DNA of 64,000 nt from Sphingopyxis macrogoltabida. GTDB taxonomy: Bacteria > Pseudomonadota > Alphaproteobacteria > Sphingomonadales > Sphingomonadaceae. Shown piece after piece: positions 1-11,071 of the stretch. Position 1 is the first letter of the stretch; each line of letters opens with the position of its first letter. The notes under the pieces were generated by a model. It searched no databases. It was not told the origin of the DNA and worked only from the letters and a program-made list of their open reading frames with translations. Made by a program: the position numbers and the translations under genes. The stretch lies in NCBI RefSeq assembly GCF_001307295.1, contig NZ_CP012700.1, positions 623,001 to 687,000 of the forward strand, in the 5' to 3' direction.

Positions 1-328
1 GATCGACCGTTTCCTTCTTCTTTTCGACCGCGGGGTTGGACAGCGAACCGGTGCCGGCGCTGACGTCGACCTCGTCGTCGGCTTCCTGATCGGCTTCTTC
101 CTGAACATCCTCGTCGCTCTCGACGATGTTGATGCCCATGTCGGAGATCGCCGACATGATGTCCTCGATCTGCTCCGACGACATCTCGTCCTGCGGCAGC
201 GCCGCATTCAATTCGTCATAGGTCAGGTAACCGCGCTTCTTGCCGCGCGCGATCAGCTTTTTGACATCGGCCTCGTTGAGGTCGATCAGCGGGGCGTCGG
301 TGTCGGCTTCGGTGTTCTTCGTGGCCAT
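1..328 (-). CDS. rpoD: RNA polymerase primary sigma factor RpoD, N-terminal part (runs off the window)
   Basis: The minus strand encodes the first 109 codons of a protein starting MATKNTEADTDAPLIDLNEA and continuing through a region 1.1 typical of primary sigma factors (VKKLIARGKKRGYLTYDELN, then DEMSSEQIEDIMSAISDMGI). An acidic linker rich in Asp and Glu follows before the window edge. Region 1.1 keeps free sigma from binding promoter DNA until it joins core RNA polymerase. The start is supported by AGGA seven bases upstream of the ATG. The gene lies 34 bases after the dnaG stop on the same strand, the usual dnaG-rpoD arrangement. The DNA-binding regions 2 to 4 lie outside this window. Confidence 0.93.
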   Translation of the reverse strand, partial: MATKNTEADTDAPLIDLNEADVKKLIARGKKRGYLTYDELNAALPQDEMSSEQIEDIMSAISDMGINIVESDEDVQEEADQEADDEVDVSAGTGSLSNPAVEKKKETVD

Positions 329-362
329 ATCTGTTCCTGCCTAGGGGCATCAAGTGGGTCGG

Positions 363-2246
363 TTACTGGCCGCTGCTGTCGGACAGCGCGGCCAGCCGGC
401 GGGTCAAATCCTCGTCCATCGCGCGCAACCTTTGTTGTCGCGCCAGGCCTTCGTCATCCATCGTGCGCTGAAAGTCCGCGGTGGCCTCTGCCAGCCGGGC
501 GCGGATTTCGGGCTGGGTGACCAGCACGCCGATATATTCTTCAAGGTCGCGGAGCGCCGTTTCCGGCGCCGGAGCGGCCCCCTGTCTGCTTTCCAGCCTG
601 CGGTTGAACGAGAAGTGCATTCCGTCGGCTCTGAGCAATGTCGTCGCCCTATTATACACTTTCATTGGCTCCAATATGGCAAGCAACCCCTCGCAATCAA
701 GCCCTTCCTGACCGATTGCGATGTCAAGCATCGCGCCGAGCAATTCGGCGTCGGCGGAATCGGGAACCGCGAGCCGCGTCAGCGCCTCTTCGTTGCGGCG
801 CAGCGCTTCGGGATAGCGCAGCAGTCCGCCGATGAGCGCGGCGACGAGCGGTGCCGCAATCCCCGCCTGTCCGATGGAACGCGTCTCGTCGGCGGGAGGT
901 TGCAGGCGCGGATCGGGGGCGAAGCGGCGTCCCGCCCCGCGCCGCGCCGACGGTGCCCACGGAACGCGCGGTGCGCGCTCGGGCTGCCGCCGCGCAAACA
1001 GCGCATCGAGCCGCTCGCGGAAGGCCTCGCGATAATGGTGACGGACATCGGCGTCCTCGATCGCGTCGGCGTGAGCGAGGAGGCGCGTTTTCAAGGCGGC
1101 GCGTTCTTCGGGGGTGGCAAGCGGGCCGGCGGCGACTTCGTGCGCCCAGAGGCGTTCGACGAGCGGCTGCGCGTCCTCGAGGATTTCGGCGAAGCCCGCG
1201 GCACCGCGCGCGCGGACGAGGTCGTCGGGATCCTGTCCCGCGGGCAAAGTCGCGAAGGCGAGGCTGAAACCGGGCCGGAGCAAGGGAAGCGCGCGCATCG
1301 CGGCGCGCATCGCGGCTTTCTGACCCGCGCTGTCGCCGTCGAAGCAGAGCACCGGTACCGGCACCATCCGCCAGATCAAGCCGAGCTGGTTCTCGGTCAG
1401 CGCGGTGCCGAGTGGCGCGACCGCATCGGCGATCCCCGCCTCGGCGAGCGCGATGACGTCCATATAGCCTTCGACGACGACGATCCGGTTCGTCTGGCGC
1501 GACGCGGGCGAGGCCTTGTCGAGATTATAGAGCGTGCGCCCCTTGTCGAAGAGCGGCGTGTCGGGCGAGTTCAGATATTTGGGCTCGCCATCGCCGAGGA
1601 TGCGGCCGCCGAAGGCGATGACGCGTCCGCGCGCGTCGCGGATCGGGATCATCAACCGGCCGCGGAACCGGTCATAGGGCTCCTTGTCGTCGACCGCGAT
1701 CAGCATGCCCGCCTCGACGAGCATCGCGGTCGGGAATTTCTTGAGCGCTTCCTTGAGGGCGCTGCGGCTGTCGGGCGCGAGGCCGAAGCCGAAGGCCTTG
1801 CGCGTCGCCTCCGAAATCCCGCGTTTTGTGAGGTACTCGCGCGCCGGGGCGCCGTTGGTGCTGCCCAGCTGCTGGGTGAACCAGTCCGCTGCCGCCTGCA
1901 CCACATCGCGCAGGCTCGCCTGCTCCTCGGCCTTTTTTGCGGCGCGCGGGTCGGCGGCGGGAACCTCCATCCCGGCCTCGGCGGCAAGCTCCTTCACCGC
2001 ATCCATGAACGAGAGGCCGCGCTGATCGGTCATCCAGCGGATCGCGTCGCCATGCGCGCTGCAGCCGAAGCAGTGGTAGAAGCCCTTTTCGTCGTTGATC
2101 GTGAAGCTGGGCGTCTTTTCGTTATGGAAGGGACAACACGCCTTATACTCGCGGCCGGCGCGGGTGACCTTCACCGTCCGCCCGATCAGCGTCGACAGCG
2201 TGATCCGCGATCGCAGTTCGTCCAGCCATTGCGGGGTGAGGGTCAC
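363..2246 (-). CDS. dnaG: DNA primase DnaG
   Basis: This primase makes the RNA primers for chromosome replication and acts with the replicative helicase. The 627-residue product is of normal length. It has an N-terminal CHC2 zinc-binding domain (C38, H41, C59, C62), a catalytic core and a TOPRIM domain (VVVEGYMDVIALAEAG near 262 and CFDGDSAG near 303, which supply the acidic metal ligands). The C-terminal third is the helicase-binding region. The start is a GTG whose bases overlap the stop of the upstream GIY-YIG gene (GTGA). N-terminal alignment with known primases supports this start, yet no clear Shine-Dalgarno sequence precedes it, so translation may rely on coupling. rpoD follows directly. 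Confidence 0.97.
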   Translation of the reverse strand: MTLTPQWLDELRSRITLSTLIGRTVKVTRAGREYKACCPFHNEKTPSFTINDEKGFYHCFGCSAHGDAIRWMTDQRGLSFMDAVKELAAEAGMEVPAADPRAAKKAEEQASLRDVVQAAADWFTQQLGSTNGAPAREYLTKRGISEATRKAFGFGLAPDSRSALKEALKKFPTAMLVEAGMLIAVDDKEPYDRFRGRLMIPIRDARGRVIAFGGRILGDGEPKYLNSPDTPLFDKGRTLYNLDKASPASRQTNRIVVVEGYMDVIALAEAGIADAVAPLGTALTENQLGLIWRMVPVPVLCFDGDSAGQKAAMRAAMRALPLLRPGFSLAFATLPAGQDPDDLVRARGAAGFAEILEDAQPLVERLWAHEVAAGPLATPEERAALKTRLLAHADAIEDADVRHHYREAFRERLDALFARRQPERAPRVPWAPSARRGAGRRFAPDPRLQPPADETRSIGQAGIAAPLVAALIGGLLRYPEALRRNEEALTRLAVPDSADAELLGAMLDIAIGQEGLDCEGLLAILEPMKVYNRATTLLRADGMHFSFNRRLESRQGAAPAPETALRDLEEYIGVLVTQPEIRARLAEATADFQRTMDDEGLARQQRLRAMDEDLTRRLAALSDSSGQ

Positions 2247-2647
2247 GAGGGGCGAACCTCGTTCCCAGTTCCGTTCGTGTCGAGCGAAGTCGAGACACCC
2301 ATCGGCTTGGCGCTATCCTGAGCGGCGTCTCGACTTCGCTCGACGCGAACGGGAGGGGAGGGGCGTTCGGCTGGCGGTTTGGCGAAGTGGCTCACGGCGT
2401 TCCAATCGCCTCGGATCAGCGCTTCCTTCTTCGCCTGAGACCATTTCTTGATCCGCATCTCGGCGTCCAGTGCTTCAAATCGCGTCGCGAAATCCTGGGA
2501 CCACATCAATCGCACGGGCAATCTTGACGAAGTGAAACCATCGATCGCACCCGACTGATGCTGGCCAATGCGATACTCAAGATTGTCCGTATGTCCGGTG
2601 TAGTAGCGCCCATCGGCACAAAGCAGGATATATGTCCAGAACGCCAT
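2243..2647 (-). CDS. GIY-YIG domain protein with a tail encoded by an intergenic repeat
   Basis: Residues 1 to about 85 form a single GIY-YIG nuclease-like domain: TYILLCADGRYYTGHTDN, then R26, and KKWSQAKKEALI near 68-79, as in the small UPF0213/YhbQ-type proteins. The cellular role of this family is poorly known. Family members are about 85-100 residues, whereas this one has 134. The extra C-terminal residues (VRVERSRD to STSLDTNG) are read straight through a palindromic repeat at 2271-2352, so they are probably a by-product of repeat insertion. The start has GAGAGG just upstream. The stop overlaps the dnaG GTG start. Confidence 0.85.
   Translation of the reverse strand: MAFWTYILLCADGRYYTGHTDNLEYRIGQHQSGAIDGFTSSRLPVRLMWSQDFATRFEALDAEMRIKKWSQAKKEALIRGDWNAVSHFAKPPAERPSPPVRVERSRDAAQDSAKPMGVSTSLDTNGTGNEVRPS
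2271..2352. repeat. REP-like palindromic repeat, copy 1
   Basis: A 26-base left arm (2271-2296) and right arm (2327-2352) are near-perfect inverted copies, containing TCGAGCGAAGTCGAGAC and GTCTCGACTTCGCTCGA. The same core occurs at 2671-2732. Here the repeat lies inside the 3' end of the GIY-YIG reading frame, immediately upstream of dnaG. Confidence 0.85.
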
Positions 2648-2670
2648 CCCACCTCTCTACCCGCTCGCAT

Positions 2671-2732
2671 CGAGCGAAGTCGAGACACCCATCGACCTGG
2701 CGCCATTCCGATGGGTGTCTCGACTTCGCTCG
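2671..2732. repeat. REP-like palindromic repeat, copy 2
   Basis: This is a perfect 24-base inverted repeat (arms 2671-2694 and 2709-2732, 14-base loop) with the same arm core as the copy at 2271-2352. It lies between the GIY-YIG gene and the YqeY-like gene. The two copies therefore bracket the GIY-YIG coding domain. Confidence 0.85.
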
Positions 2733-2769
2733 ACACGAACGGGTTTTGAGGCTGGCTCTTACGAGATGG

Positions 2770-3222
2770 TCAGCTCAGCGCCGCCTTCACCCACCCACTG
2801 GCCTTGCTCATGTCGAGCTGGCTGCCGAGCCGGTCCTTCACCGCCGCCATCACCTTGCCCATGTCCTTGAGGCTGGTCGCGCCGAGTTCGTCGACGATGC
2901 CCCTGATCGCCGCAGTCGCTTCGTCGTCGGAAAGCTGCGCGGGCAGGAAATCCTCGATCACGGCCACTTCCGCCGCCTCGATGTCGGCGAGTTCCTGGCG
3001 GCCGCCCTGTTCGTACATGGCGATCGATTCGCGGCGCTGCTTGACCATTTTTTGCAGCACATCGGTGACCAGCACATCGTCGTCGGCCGGCGCGGTGCCG
3101 GTCCTGAGTTCGATATCCTTGTCCTTGATCTTCGCCAGCATCAGCCGGATCGTGCCCAGACGCGCCTTGTCGCCGCCCTTCATCGCGGCAACCTGCGCAG
3201 CCTTGATGTCATCGCGAATCAT
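2770..3222 (-). CDS. GatB/YqeY domain protein
   Basis: The 150-residue product is a stand-alone YqeY-type protein related to the tail domain of the GatB subunit of the tRNA-dependent amidotransferase. Features seen are MIRDDIKAAQVAAMKGGD, LGTIRLMLAKIKDKDIELR, a helical middle with RRESIAMYEQGGRQELA, and the C-terminal KDMGKVMAAVKDRLG signature. The function of the stand-alone form is not settled; a role in tRNA or amide metabolism is inferred from the domain alone. I chose the ATG at 3222 because family proteins begin with M-x-R/K-x-x-I. An upstream ATG would add seven residues without homology. The gene is divergent from carA, with about 130 bases between them. Confidence 0.88.
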   Translation of the reverse strand: MIRDDIKAAQVAAMKGGDKARLGTIRLMLAKIKDKDIELRTGTAPADDDVLVTDVLQKMVKQRRESIAMYEQGGRQELADIEAAEVAVIEDFLPAQLSDDEATAAIRGIVDELGATSLKDMGKVMAAVKDRLGSQLDMSKASGWVKAALS

Positions 3223-3353
3223 GCGTGTCCTCGTGCGCTGCAAATTTCGGAAAGGCCCTCTCTAGCGGGAAGATTCATAATCCGATAGCTTGTGAATCAC
3301 TTTTTTGCCGCCTAGTTGGTCGGCCGTTTAGCCCCCCGTCCGGAGCATGTTGA

Positions 3354-4550
3354 ATGGCACCTGCCAACCCCTCTGCCGCGCCCAAAACCCCGCCTTCGGG
3401 GGCCACCGGCGTCCTCGTTCTCGCCGACGGCACGGTGCTGTGGGGCATCGGCTATGGCGCCAGCGGCGCCGGCGTGGGCGAGATTTGTTTCAATACGGCG
3501 ATGACCGGCTATCAGGAAATCCTGACCGACCCGAGCTATGCCGGGCAGATCATCACCTTCACCTTTCCGCACATCGGCAATGTCGGCGCGAACCCCGAGG
3601 ATATGGAGCGCGAAAAGCGCGCCGCGATCGGCTGTATCACGCGCGAACTGCCGACGCTGCCCAGCAACTTCCGCAGCGTCCAGACGCTGCCTGAGTGGAT
3701 GAAGGCGCAGGGGCTGATCGGGCTTGCCGGCATCGACACGCGCGCGCTGACCCGGCGCATTCGCGATGGCGGTGCCCCGACCGGCGTGGTCGCGCACAGC
3801 CCCGACGGCAAGTTCGACCTCGACCGCCTGCTGCTGCTTGCGCAGGGCTGGCCGGGGCTGGAGGGCATGGACCTTGCCAAGACGGTGACGCGCGAACGGC
3901 AGGGAAGCTGGGACGCGGGGGTTTGGCATCTGGGGTCCGGTTATGAAGGGTCGGACCACAAGCGCGCTGGCGATGCCGCGCCGCATGTCGTTGCGGTCGA
4001 TTATGGCGCGAAGGACAATATCTTCCGCAACCTGGTGAAGGCGGGCGCGCGGGTGACGGTGGTGCCTGCGAAGACGAGCCTCGACGAGATCGTCGCGCTG
4101 CGCCCGGCGGGCGTCTTCCTGTCGAACGGCCCCGGCGACCCTGCGGCGACGGGCGAATATGCGGTGCCGGTGATCAAGGGGCTGCTCGAACGCAATGTCC
4201 CGATCTTCGGCATCTGCCTTGGCCATCAGTTGCTTGGGCTGGCGGCGGGCGCGAAGACGGTGAAGATGCATCAGGGCCACCGCGGCGCGAACCACCCGGT
4301 GCAGCGTGTCGGCGGTGATTTTGCGGACGGCGTGGTCGAGATCACCAGCATGAACCACGGCTTTGCAGTCGATGCGGCAACGCTGCCCAAGGGCGTGGTC
4401 GAAACGCACAAGAGCCTGTTCGACGGCTCGAACTGCGGTATCGCGATCGCCGGCAAGAAGGCGTTCAGCGTGCAATATCACCCCGAGGCGAGCCCGGGGC
4501 CGCAGGACAGCTTCTATCTGTTCGAGAAGTTCGTGGGCGGGTTGAAGTGA
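3354..4550 (+). CDS. carA: Carbamoyl-phosphate synthase small subunit (glutaminase)
   Basis: CarA hydrolyses glutamine and passes ammonia to CarB for carbamoyl phosphate synthesis, which feeds arginine and pyrimidine pathways. The 398-residue length is normal. The N-terminal CPSase small-chain domain (GEICFNTAMTGYQEILTDPS) is followed by a class I glutamine amidotransferase domain with the nucleophile C288 in GICLGHQLLGL and the His-Glu pair in QYHPEASPGP near 373-375. An Ala/Pro-rich stretch precedes the first domain. CGGAG eight bases upstream supports the start. A small gene begins within the stop codon (GTGA), and carB follows. Confidence 0.97.
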   Translation: MAPANPSAAPKTPPSGATGVLVLADGTVLWGIGYGASGAGVGEICFNTAMTGYQEILTDPSYAGQIITFTFPHIGNVGANPEDMEREKRAAIGCITRELPTLPSNFRSVQTLPEWMKAQGLIGLAGIDTRALTRRIRDGGAPTGVVAHSPDGKFDLDRLLLLAQGWPGLEGMDLAKTVTRERQGSWDAGVWHLGSGYEGSDHKRAGDAAPHVVAVDYGAKDNIFRNLVKAGARVTVVPAKTSLDEIVALRPAGVFLSNGPGDPAATGEYAVPVIKGLLERNVPIFGICLGHQLLGLAAGAKTVKMHQGHRGANHPVQRVGGDFADGVVEITSMNHGFAVDAATLPKGVVETHKSLFDGSNCGIAIAGKKAFSVQYHPEASPGPQDSFYLFEKFVGGLK

Positions 4551-4842
4551 TATTTGCAACGCTATTGTTGCTGACGGAGCCACTCGTCCTGACGTGTTCG
4601 ACGAGAACGCCAGCATGCGTGTCGTCACAACAGTTGCTTCGGGAGGACGCAGCAAAATGTGAGGTCGAGATCGATTTCCGGCCATATTCTGGCGGTGAGG
4701 TCGTTATCCTCCACGATGGTGCGCAATTTGAGATCATTGTGCCTGAAAACACTGCGGCGAAGCGCCGTGCCTGTATAGCCAAAGCGGTCGAAACTCTACC
4801 CGATCGGCTTCACGCGAAACCCTCCGGATCGAAGAAAAAATA

Positions 4843-4843
<1 letters not shown>
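4547..4843 (+). CDS. Small protein of unknown function encoded between carA and carB
   Basis: This 98-residue reading frame begins with a GTG overlapping the carA stop and ends with a TAA overlapping the carB ATG (TAATG), so all three genes are probably translated in a coupled way. The N-terminus is hydrophobic ([15 protein letters not shown]) and could be a short signal or membrane segment with a lipobox-like cysteine. The rest is soluble ([20 protein letters not shown]) and ends in a basic SGSKKK tail. I do not recognise a family. The first 100 bases look less GC-biased than carA and carB, so the gene may be a later arrival. A chance open frame is possible, but the double overlap argues against it. 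Confidence 0.6.
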
Positions 4844-8163
<3,320 letters not shown>

Positions 8164-8259
8164 AGGACCGCTCCCACCCCCGACATTGACGGAAAAGCGG
8201 CTCGGCCGCCCCGGCGAAGTTTCGCTGGCGGCGGATTATTGACGAAGGACAACAGGATA

Positions 8260-8736
8260 ATGGCAAGCGTTGAAAAGGTGCCGATGCTGGCGGAAGGTTA
8301 TGAGAAGCTGAGCGCGCAGCTCTCGGCGCTCAAAGCCGAGCGACCCCTGATCGTCGATGCGATCGAGGAAGCCCGCGCGCATGGCGACCTTTCGGAAAAT
8401 GCCGAATATCACGCCGCCAAGGAACGTCAGGGCCAGGTCGAAGCGACGATCGGCGATATCGAGGACAAGCTATCGCGCGCGCAGGTGATCGACCCGACGA
8501 CGCTGTCGGGCGACCGGATCGTGTTCGGCGCGACCGTCACCCTCGCCGACGAGGACGACAAGCCGGTGCGCTATCAGATCGTCGGGCAGGCCGAGGCCGA
8601 CGCCAAGGACGGCAAGATCAGCTATAATTCGCCGCTCGGCCGCGCGCTGATCGGCCGCCGCGTCGACGACGAGATCGAAGTCACCGTGCCTGCGGGCGAC
8701 AAATATTATCTGGTGACCAAGATCGAATTCGTCTGA
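8260..8736 (+). CDS. greA: Transcription elongation factor GreA
   Basis: GreA enters the secondary channel of stalled RNA polymerase and stimulates cleavage of the backtracked transcript. The 158-residue product has the standard N-terminal coiled coil with the acidic tip ([17 protein letters not shown], residues about 37-53) and a C-terminal FKBP-like domain ([14 protein letters not shown], then [10 protein letters not shown]). I chose the ATG at 8260 because it gives the canonical length and the [10 protein letters not shown] start; an in-frame codon 21 bases earlier would add residues not found in the family. The gene stands 96 bases after carB and just ahead of the rhomboid gene. Confidence 0.96.
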   Translation: MASVEKVPMLAEGYEKLSAQLSALKAERPLIVDAIEEARAHGDLSENAEYHAAKERQGQVEATIGDIEDKLSRAQVIDPTTLSGDRIVFGATVTLADEDDKPVRYQIVGQAEADAKDGKISYNSPLGRALIGRRVDDEIEVTVPAGDKYYLVTKIEFV

Positions 8737-8753
8737 GTGGCGGACGCAGCGCG

Positions 8754-9389
8754 ATGAACCCGCAGCACGCGCCCGTGGTCACGGGCTTTGCGATCGCCTG
8801 CACCCTGCTGTTCATCGTCCTGTCGATCGCCGGCTACCAGCAGCAGGCGTTTATCGGCGCGGGCTTTATTCCGGCGCGCTTCGGCGCCGAGCTGATCGCC
8901 CCGCCGGGCACGATGCTGCCCTTTTTCCTGACGCCGCTGAGTTCGGCTTTCCTGCACGGCGGGGTGCTGCACCTCGCCTTCAACATGATGGTGCTGCTGT
9001 TTCTCGGCCGCCAGCTCGAAGCGCCGCTGGGTTCGGGGCCGATGGCGGTGCTGCTGATCGCCGGCGCCTATGCGGGGTCGCTGGCGCAGTGGCTCGCGAA
9101 TCCCGCGTCGACCACCGTTGTCGTCGGCGCGAGCGGCGCGATCTCGGCGCTGATCGCGGTCTATGCACTGATCTTCAGCCGCTCGCGGACGCAGGCGATC
9201 GGGCCCATCCCCGGCCATTGGGTGCGTGCGCTGTGGCTCGCGGCGGCGTGGATCGGGCTGCAATTGCTGATCGGCATCGCGGGTGGCGGCGGTTTCGGCA
9301 ACATTGCGATCTGGGCGCATGTCGGCGGCTTTCTCGCCGGGCTGCTGCTCGCGCGGCCTTTGCTCCGCTGGCGGTTCGGGGGGCGGTAG
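8754..9389 (+). CDS. Rhomboid family intramembrane serine protease
   Basis: Rhomboids cut membrane proteins within the bilayer using a Ser-His dyad. The 211-residue protein has about six hydrophobic segments, the HGGVLHLAFNMMVLLFLG region, the nucleophile S127 in VVVGASGAISAL and the histidine H189 in NIAIWAHVGGFLAG, so it appears catalytically complete. The LHLAFNM segment corresponds to the conserved His/Asn region of TM2. The substrate is unknown. The gene begins 17 bases after greA on the same strand and may share its transcript. Confidence 0.9.
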   Translation: MNPQHAPVVTGFAIACTLLFIVLSIAGYQQQAFIGAGFIPARFGAELIAPPGTMLPFFLTPLSSAFLHGGVLHLAFNMMVLLFLGRQLEAPLGSGPMAVLLIAGAYAGSLAQWLANPASTTVVVGASGAISALIAVYALIFSRSRTQAIGPIPGHWVRALWLAAAWIGLQLLIGIAGGGGFGNIAIWAHVGGFLAGLLLARPLLRWRFGGR

Positions 9390-9432
9390 TGCCGGTTGGA
9401 TTGGGCGTCGGATTTGGCGTGGGAAACGGACG

Positions 9433-9765
9433 TCAACGGGCCAGGCAGGATTGAAGCTCGCTGCATATTCCTTCGAAGGCACTAAAATAGGAAGCTTCCA
9501 GCTTTGCCGACGATAAGCCGAAGGCTGCTCTAGTTTTCGTAAGCCCTATTCTTTCAGCGAGGCGCTCTCCTTCCTCACGGTATGGCGCGTAGAGGTCTTC
9601 GGCGGTCAATAGATCGCCCGCGTTTCTCATGCTGTAGTCCGCGACCCAAACGCAATATATGAGGCGCTCAATCGCTGACAGCGCCTCCTCGCCTTTGTCG
9701 GCCTTCTTCGCGATAACTTCGTCGCCAATTTCGATAAGCCACGTCTCATTGTCAGATGGATTCAT
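9433..9765 (-). CDS. Small soluble protein of unknown function
   Basis: This 110-residue acidic, probably helical protein starts MNPSDNETWLIEIGDEVIAK and contains ALSAIERLIYCVWVADYSMRN and a second half rich in Glu and Arg (EEGERLAERIGLTKTRAAFG). I see no signal peptide, membrane segment or known motif. It is the last gene of a minus-strand series (lemA, two TPM genes, Nudix), with a 55-base gap after the Nudix gene, so co-transcription is possible. Its base composition is less GC-biased than that of its neighbours. Confidence 0.65.
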   Translation of the reverse strand: MNPSDNETWLIEIGDEVIAKKADKGEEALSAIERLIYCVWVADYSMRNAGDLLTAEDLYAPYREEGERLAERIGLTKTRAAFGLSSAKLEASYFSAFEGICSELQSCLAR

Positions 9766-9820
9766 ACGGCCCCCAATCTGAGAAACACGTCTTAAATGCC
9801 AGCCTCAGGTCCGCAATCAG

Positions 9821-10366
9821 CTACCCGCCCAGCAATCCGCCCGCCAGCAGCATCGCGACACGCACGTCGATCCCGCAGCCTTCGGCGCGTTTCGCCGCGA
9901 CGAAATCCGCGATCCCGGCCAGCGGCACGCGGTGGACGACGATATCCTCGCTGTCGACGCCGCCGCCTTCGCCGACTTTGGTCAGGTCTTTCGCGACGAG
10001 CAGGGTGAAGCTTTCGCTCACCATCCCGGGCGAGCTGAAAAACTCGCCGACGGTGCGCCAGTTGGCGGCGCGATAGCCGGTTTCTTCCTCCAGCTCGCGT
10101 TCGGCAGCAATTTCGGCGGCTTCGCCGGCGGTGTCGTCGCCGACGAGGCCGGCGGGAAGCTCGATGCAGTTCCTGCCCATCGGCACGCGAAATTGCTCGA
10201 CGAGGATGACGTGGCGGCCGTCTGCGGCCTCATCCATCGCGAGGATCACCGCGGCGTGAATCCCGCGCGAGCGCGAGACATATTCCCACGTTCCCTGCTG
10301 TTTGACGGTGACGAATTTTCCTTCCCACCGGGTCTCGATCGGGGCGTCGGGGGCAGGGCGGGCCAT
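9821..10366 (-). CDS. Nudix hydrolase, ADP-ribose pyrophosphatase-like
   Basis: Nudix enzymes hydrolyse nucleoside diphosphates linked to another group. The 181-residue protein carries a full Nudix box (GDDTAGEAAEIAAERELEEE followed by TGY), matching G-x5-E-x7-REUxEExGU, in the middle of the chain. It also has the upstream strand pattern HVILVEQFRVPMGRNCIELP seen in ADP-sugar pyrophosphatases, which is why I favour that subgroup. The substrate is not proven. The gene begins 12 bases after the smaller TPM gene on the same strand. Confidence 0.87.
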   Translation of the reverse strand: MARPAPDAPIETRWEGKFVTVKQQGTWEYVSRSRGIHAAVILAMDEAADGRHVILVEQFRVPMGRNCIELPAGLVGDDTAGEAAEIAAERELEEETGYRAANWRTVGEFFSSPGMVSESFTLLVAKDLTKVGEGGGVDSEDIVVHRVPLAGIADFVAAKRAEGCGIDVRVAMLLAGGLLGG

Positions 10367-10378
10367 GAAATGTCCTTT

Positions 10379-11059
10379 TTAGATTTCGATCAGCCGGTCG
10401 GGCAACTCATTGGGATTTTCGTCGCCCTTGGGGAAATGTTCGGCAAGCACGAGACCCATCTGCGTCACCGCCGCGGCCATGCCGGCGCCCGGCCGTCCGG
10501 CGCGAACCTCGTCGATCAGCGCCGCCATCGCGTCGCCCCAGACCTCGGGCACGACCTTGGCCGCGATCGCCTCGTCGGCGACGATGTCGGCGCGATGTTC
10601 CTTGAGGCTGAGGTAGAGGAGCACGCCGGTGCGGCCCAAGGTCTTCGCCTCGGTGCCGACCTTGAACAGGTCGACCGCACGGGCGCGGACGCGTGCCGCC
10701 AGAATCGCGCGCGGTGTCAGCGCCAGCCGGAGCGGCTGCCACAACAAGATCAGCCACATGCCGATCCATTTGAGCACGCCGACCGCGATCACCGTGCCAA
10801 GCCATTCATTGGCGGTGAGTTCGTGCCCCCAGCCGCCGGTGAGGCGATAATAGAGGCCCTGGTAAAATTCGGGGAAAAGCGCGATCACCGACATGGCGAG
10901 AAAGGCGATCACACTCGCCCAGACGAGCGCGACATCGTCATAGTCGTTCGATTGCGCCGCGACGACGGTGACGATTTCGCCGCTGGTATGCGCCTCGGCC
11001 GCCGCGACCGCGACGGTGACGAGATCATGGTCGGCTTCGCTGACATGGCTGACTTTCAT
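10379..11059 (-). CDS. TPM-domain membrane protein (short form)
   Basis: The 226-residue protein contains a TPM (TLP18.3/Psb32/MOLO-1) fold split around membrane segments. The N-terminal VAAAEAHTSGEIVTVVAAQS strand is followed by two to three hydrophobic helices (VWASVIAFLAMSVIALF; AVGVLKWIGMWLILLW), then RTGVLLYLSLKEHRADIVAD typical of the domain. TPM proteins are linked to membrane-protein quality control or weak phosphatase activity, but their role in bacteria is uncertain. It sits 12 bases after the larger TPM gene, which itself follows lemA; this trio is a recurrent bacterial cluster. Confidence 0.82.
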   Translation of the reverse strand: MKVSHVSEADHDLVTVAVAAAEAHTSGEIVTVVAAQSNDYDDVALVWASVIAFLAMSVIALFPEFYQGLYYRLTGGWGHELTANEWLGTVIAVGVLKWIGMWLILLWQPLRLALTPRAILAARVRARAVDLFKVGTEAKTLGRTGVLLYLSLKEHRADIVADEAIAAKVVPEVWGDAMAALIDEVRAGRPGAGMAAAVTQMGLVLAEHFPKGDENPNELPDRLIEI

Positions 11060-11071
11060 GGCCCTGCTCCC

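Noticed and set aside
354..2321. Long plus-strand open frame of 655 codons opposite dnaG
   Set aside because: It mirrors dnaG in antisense. High GC opens such frames, and it has no recognisable domain or ribosome site.
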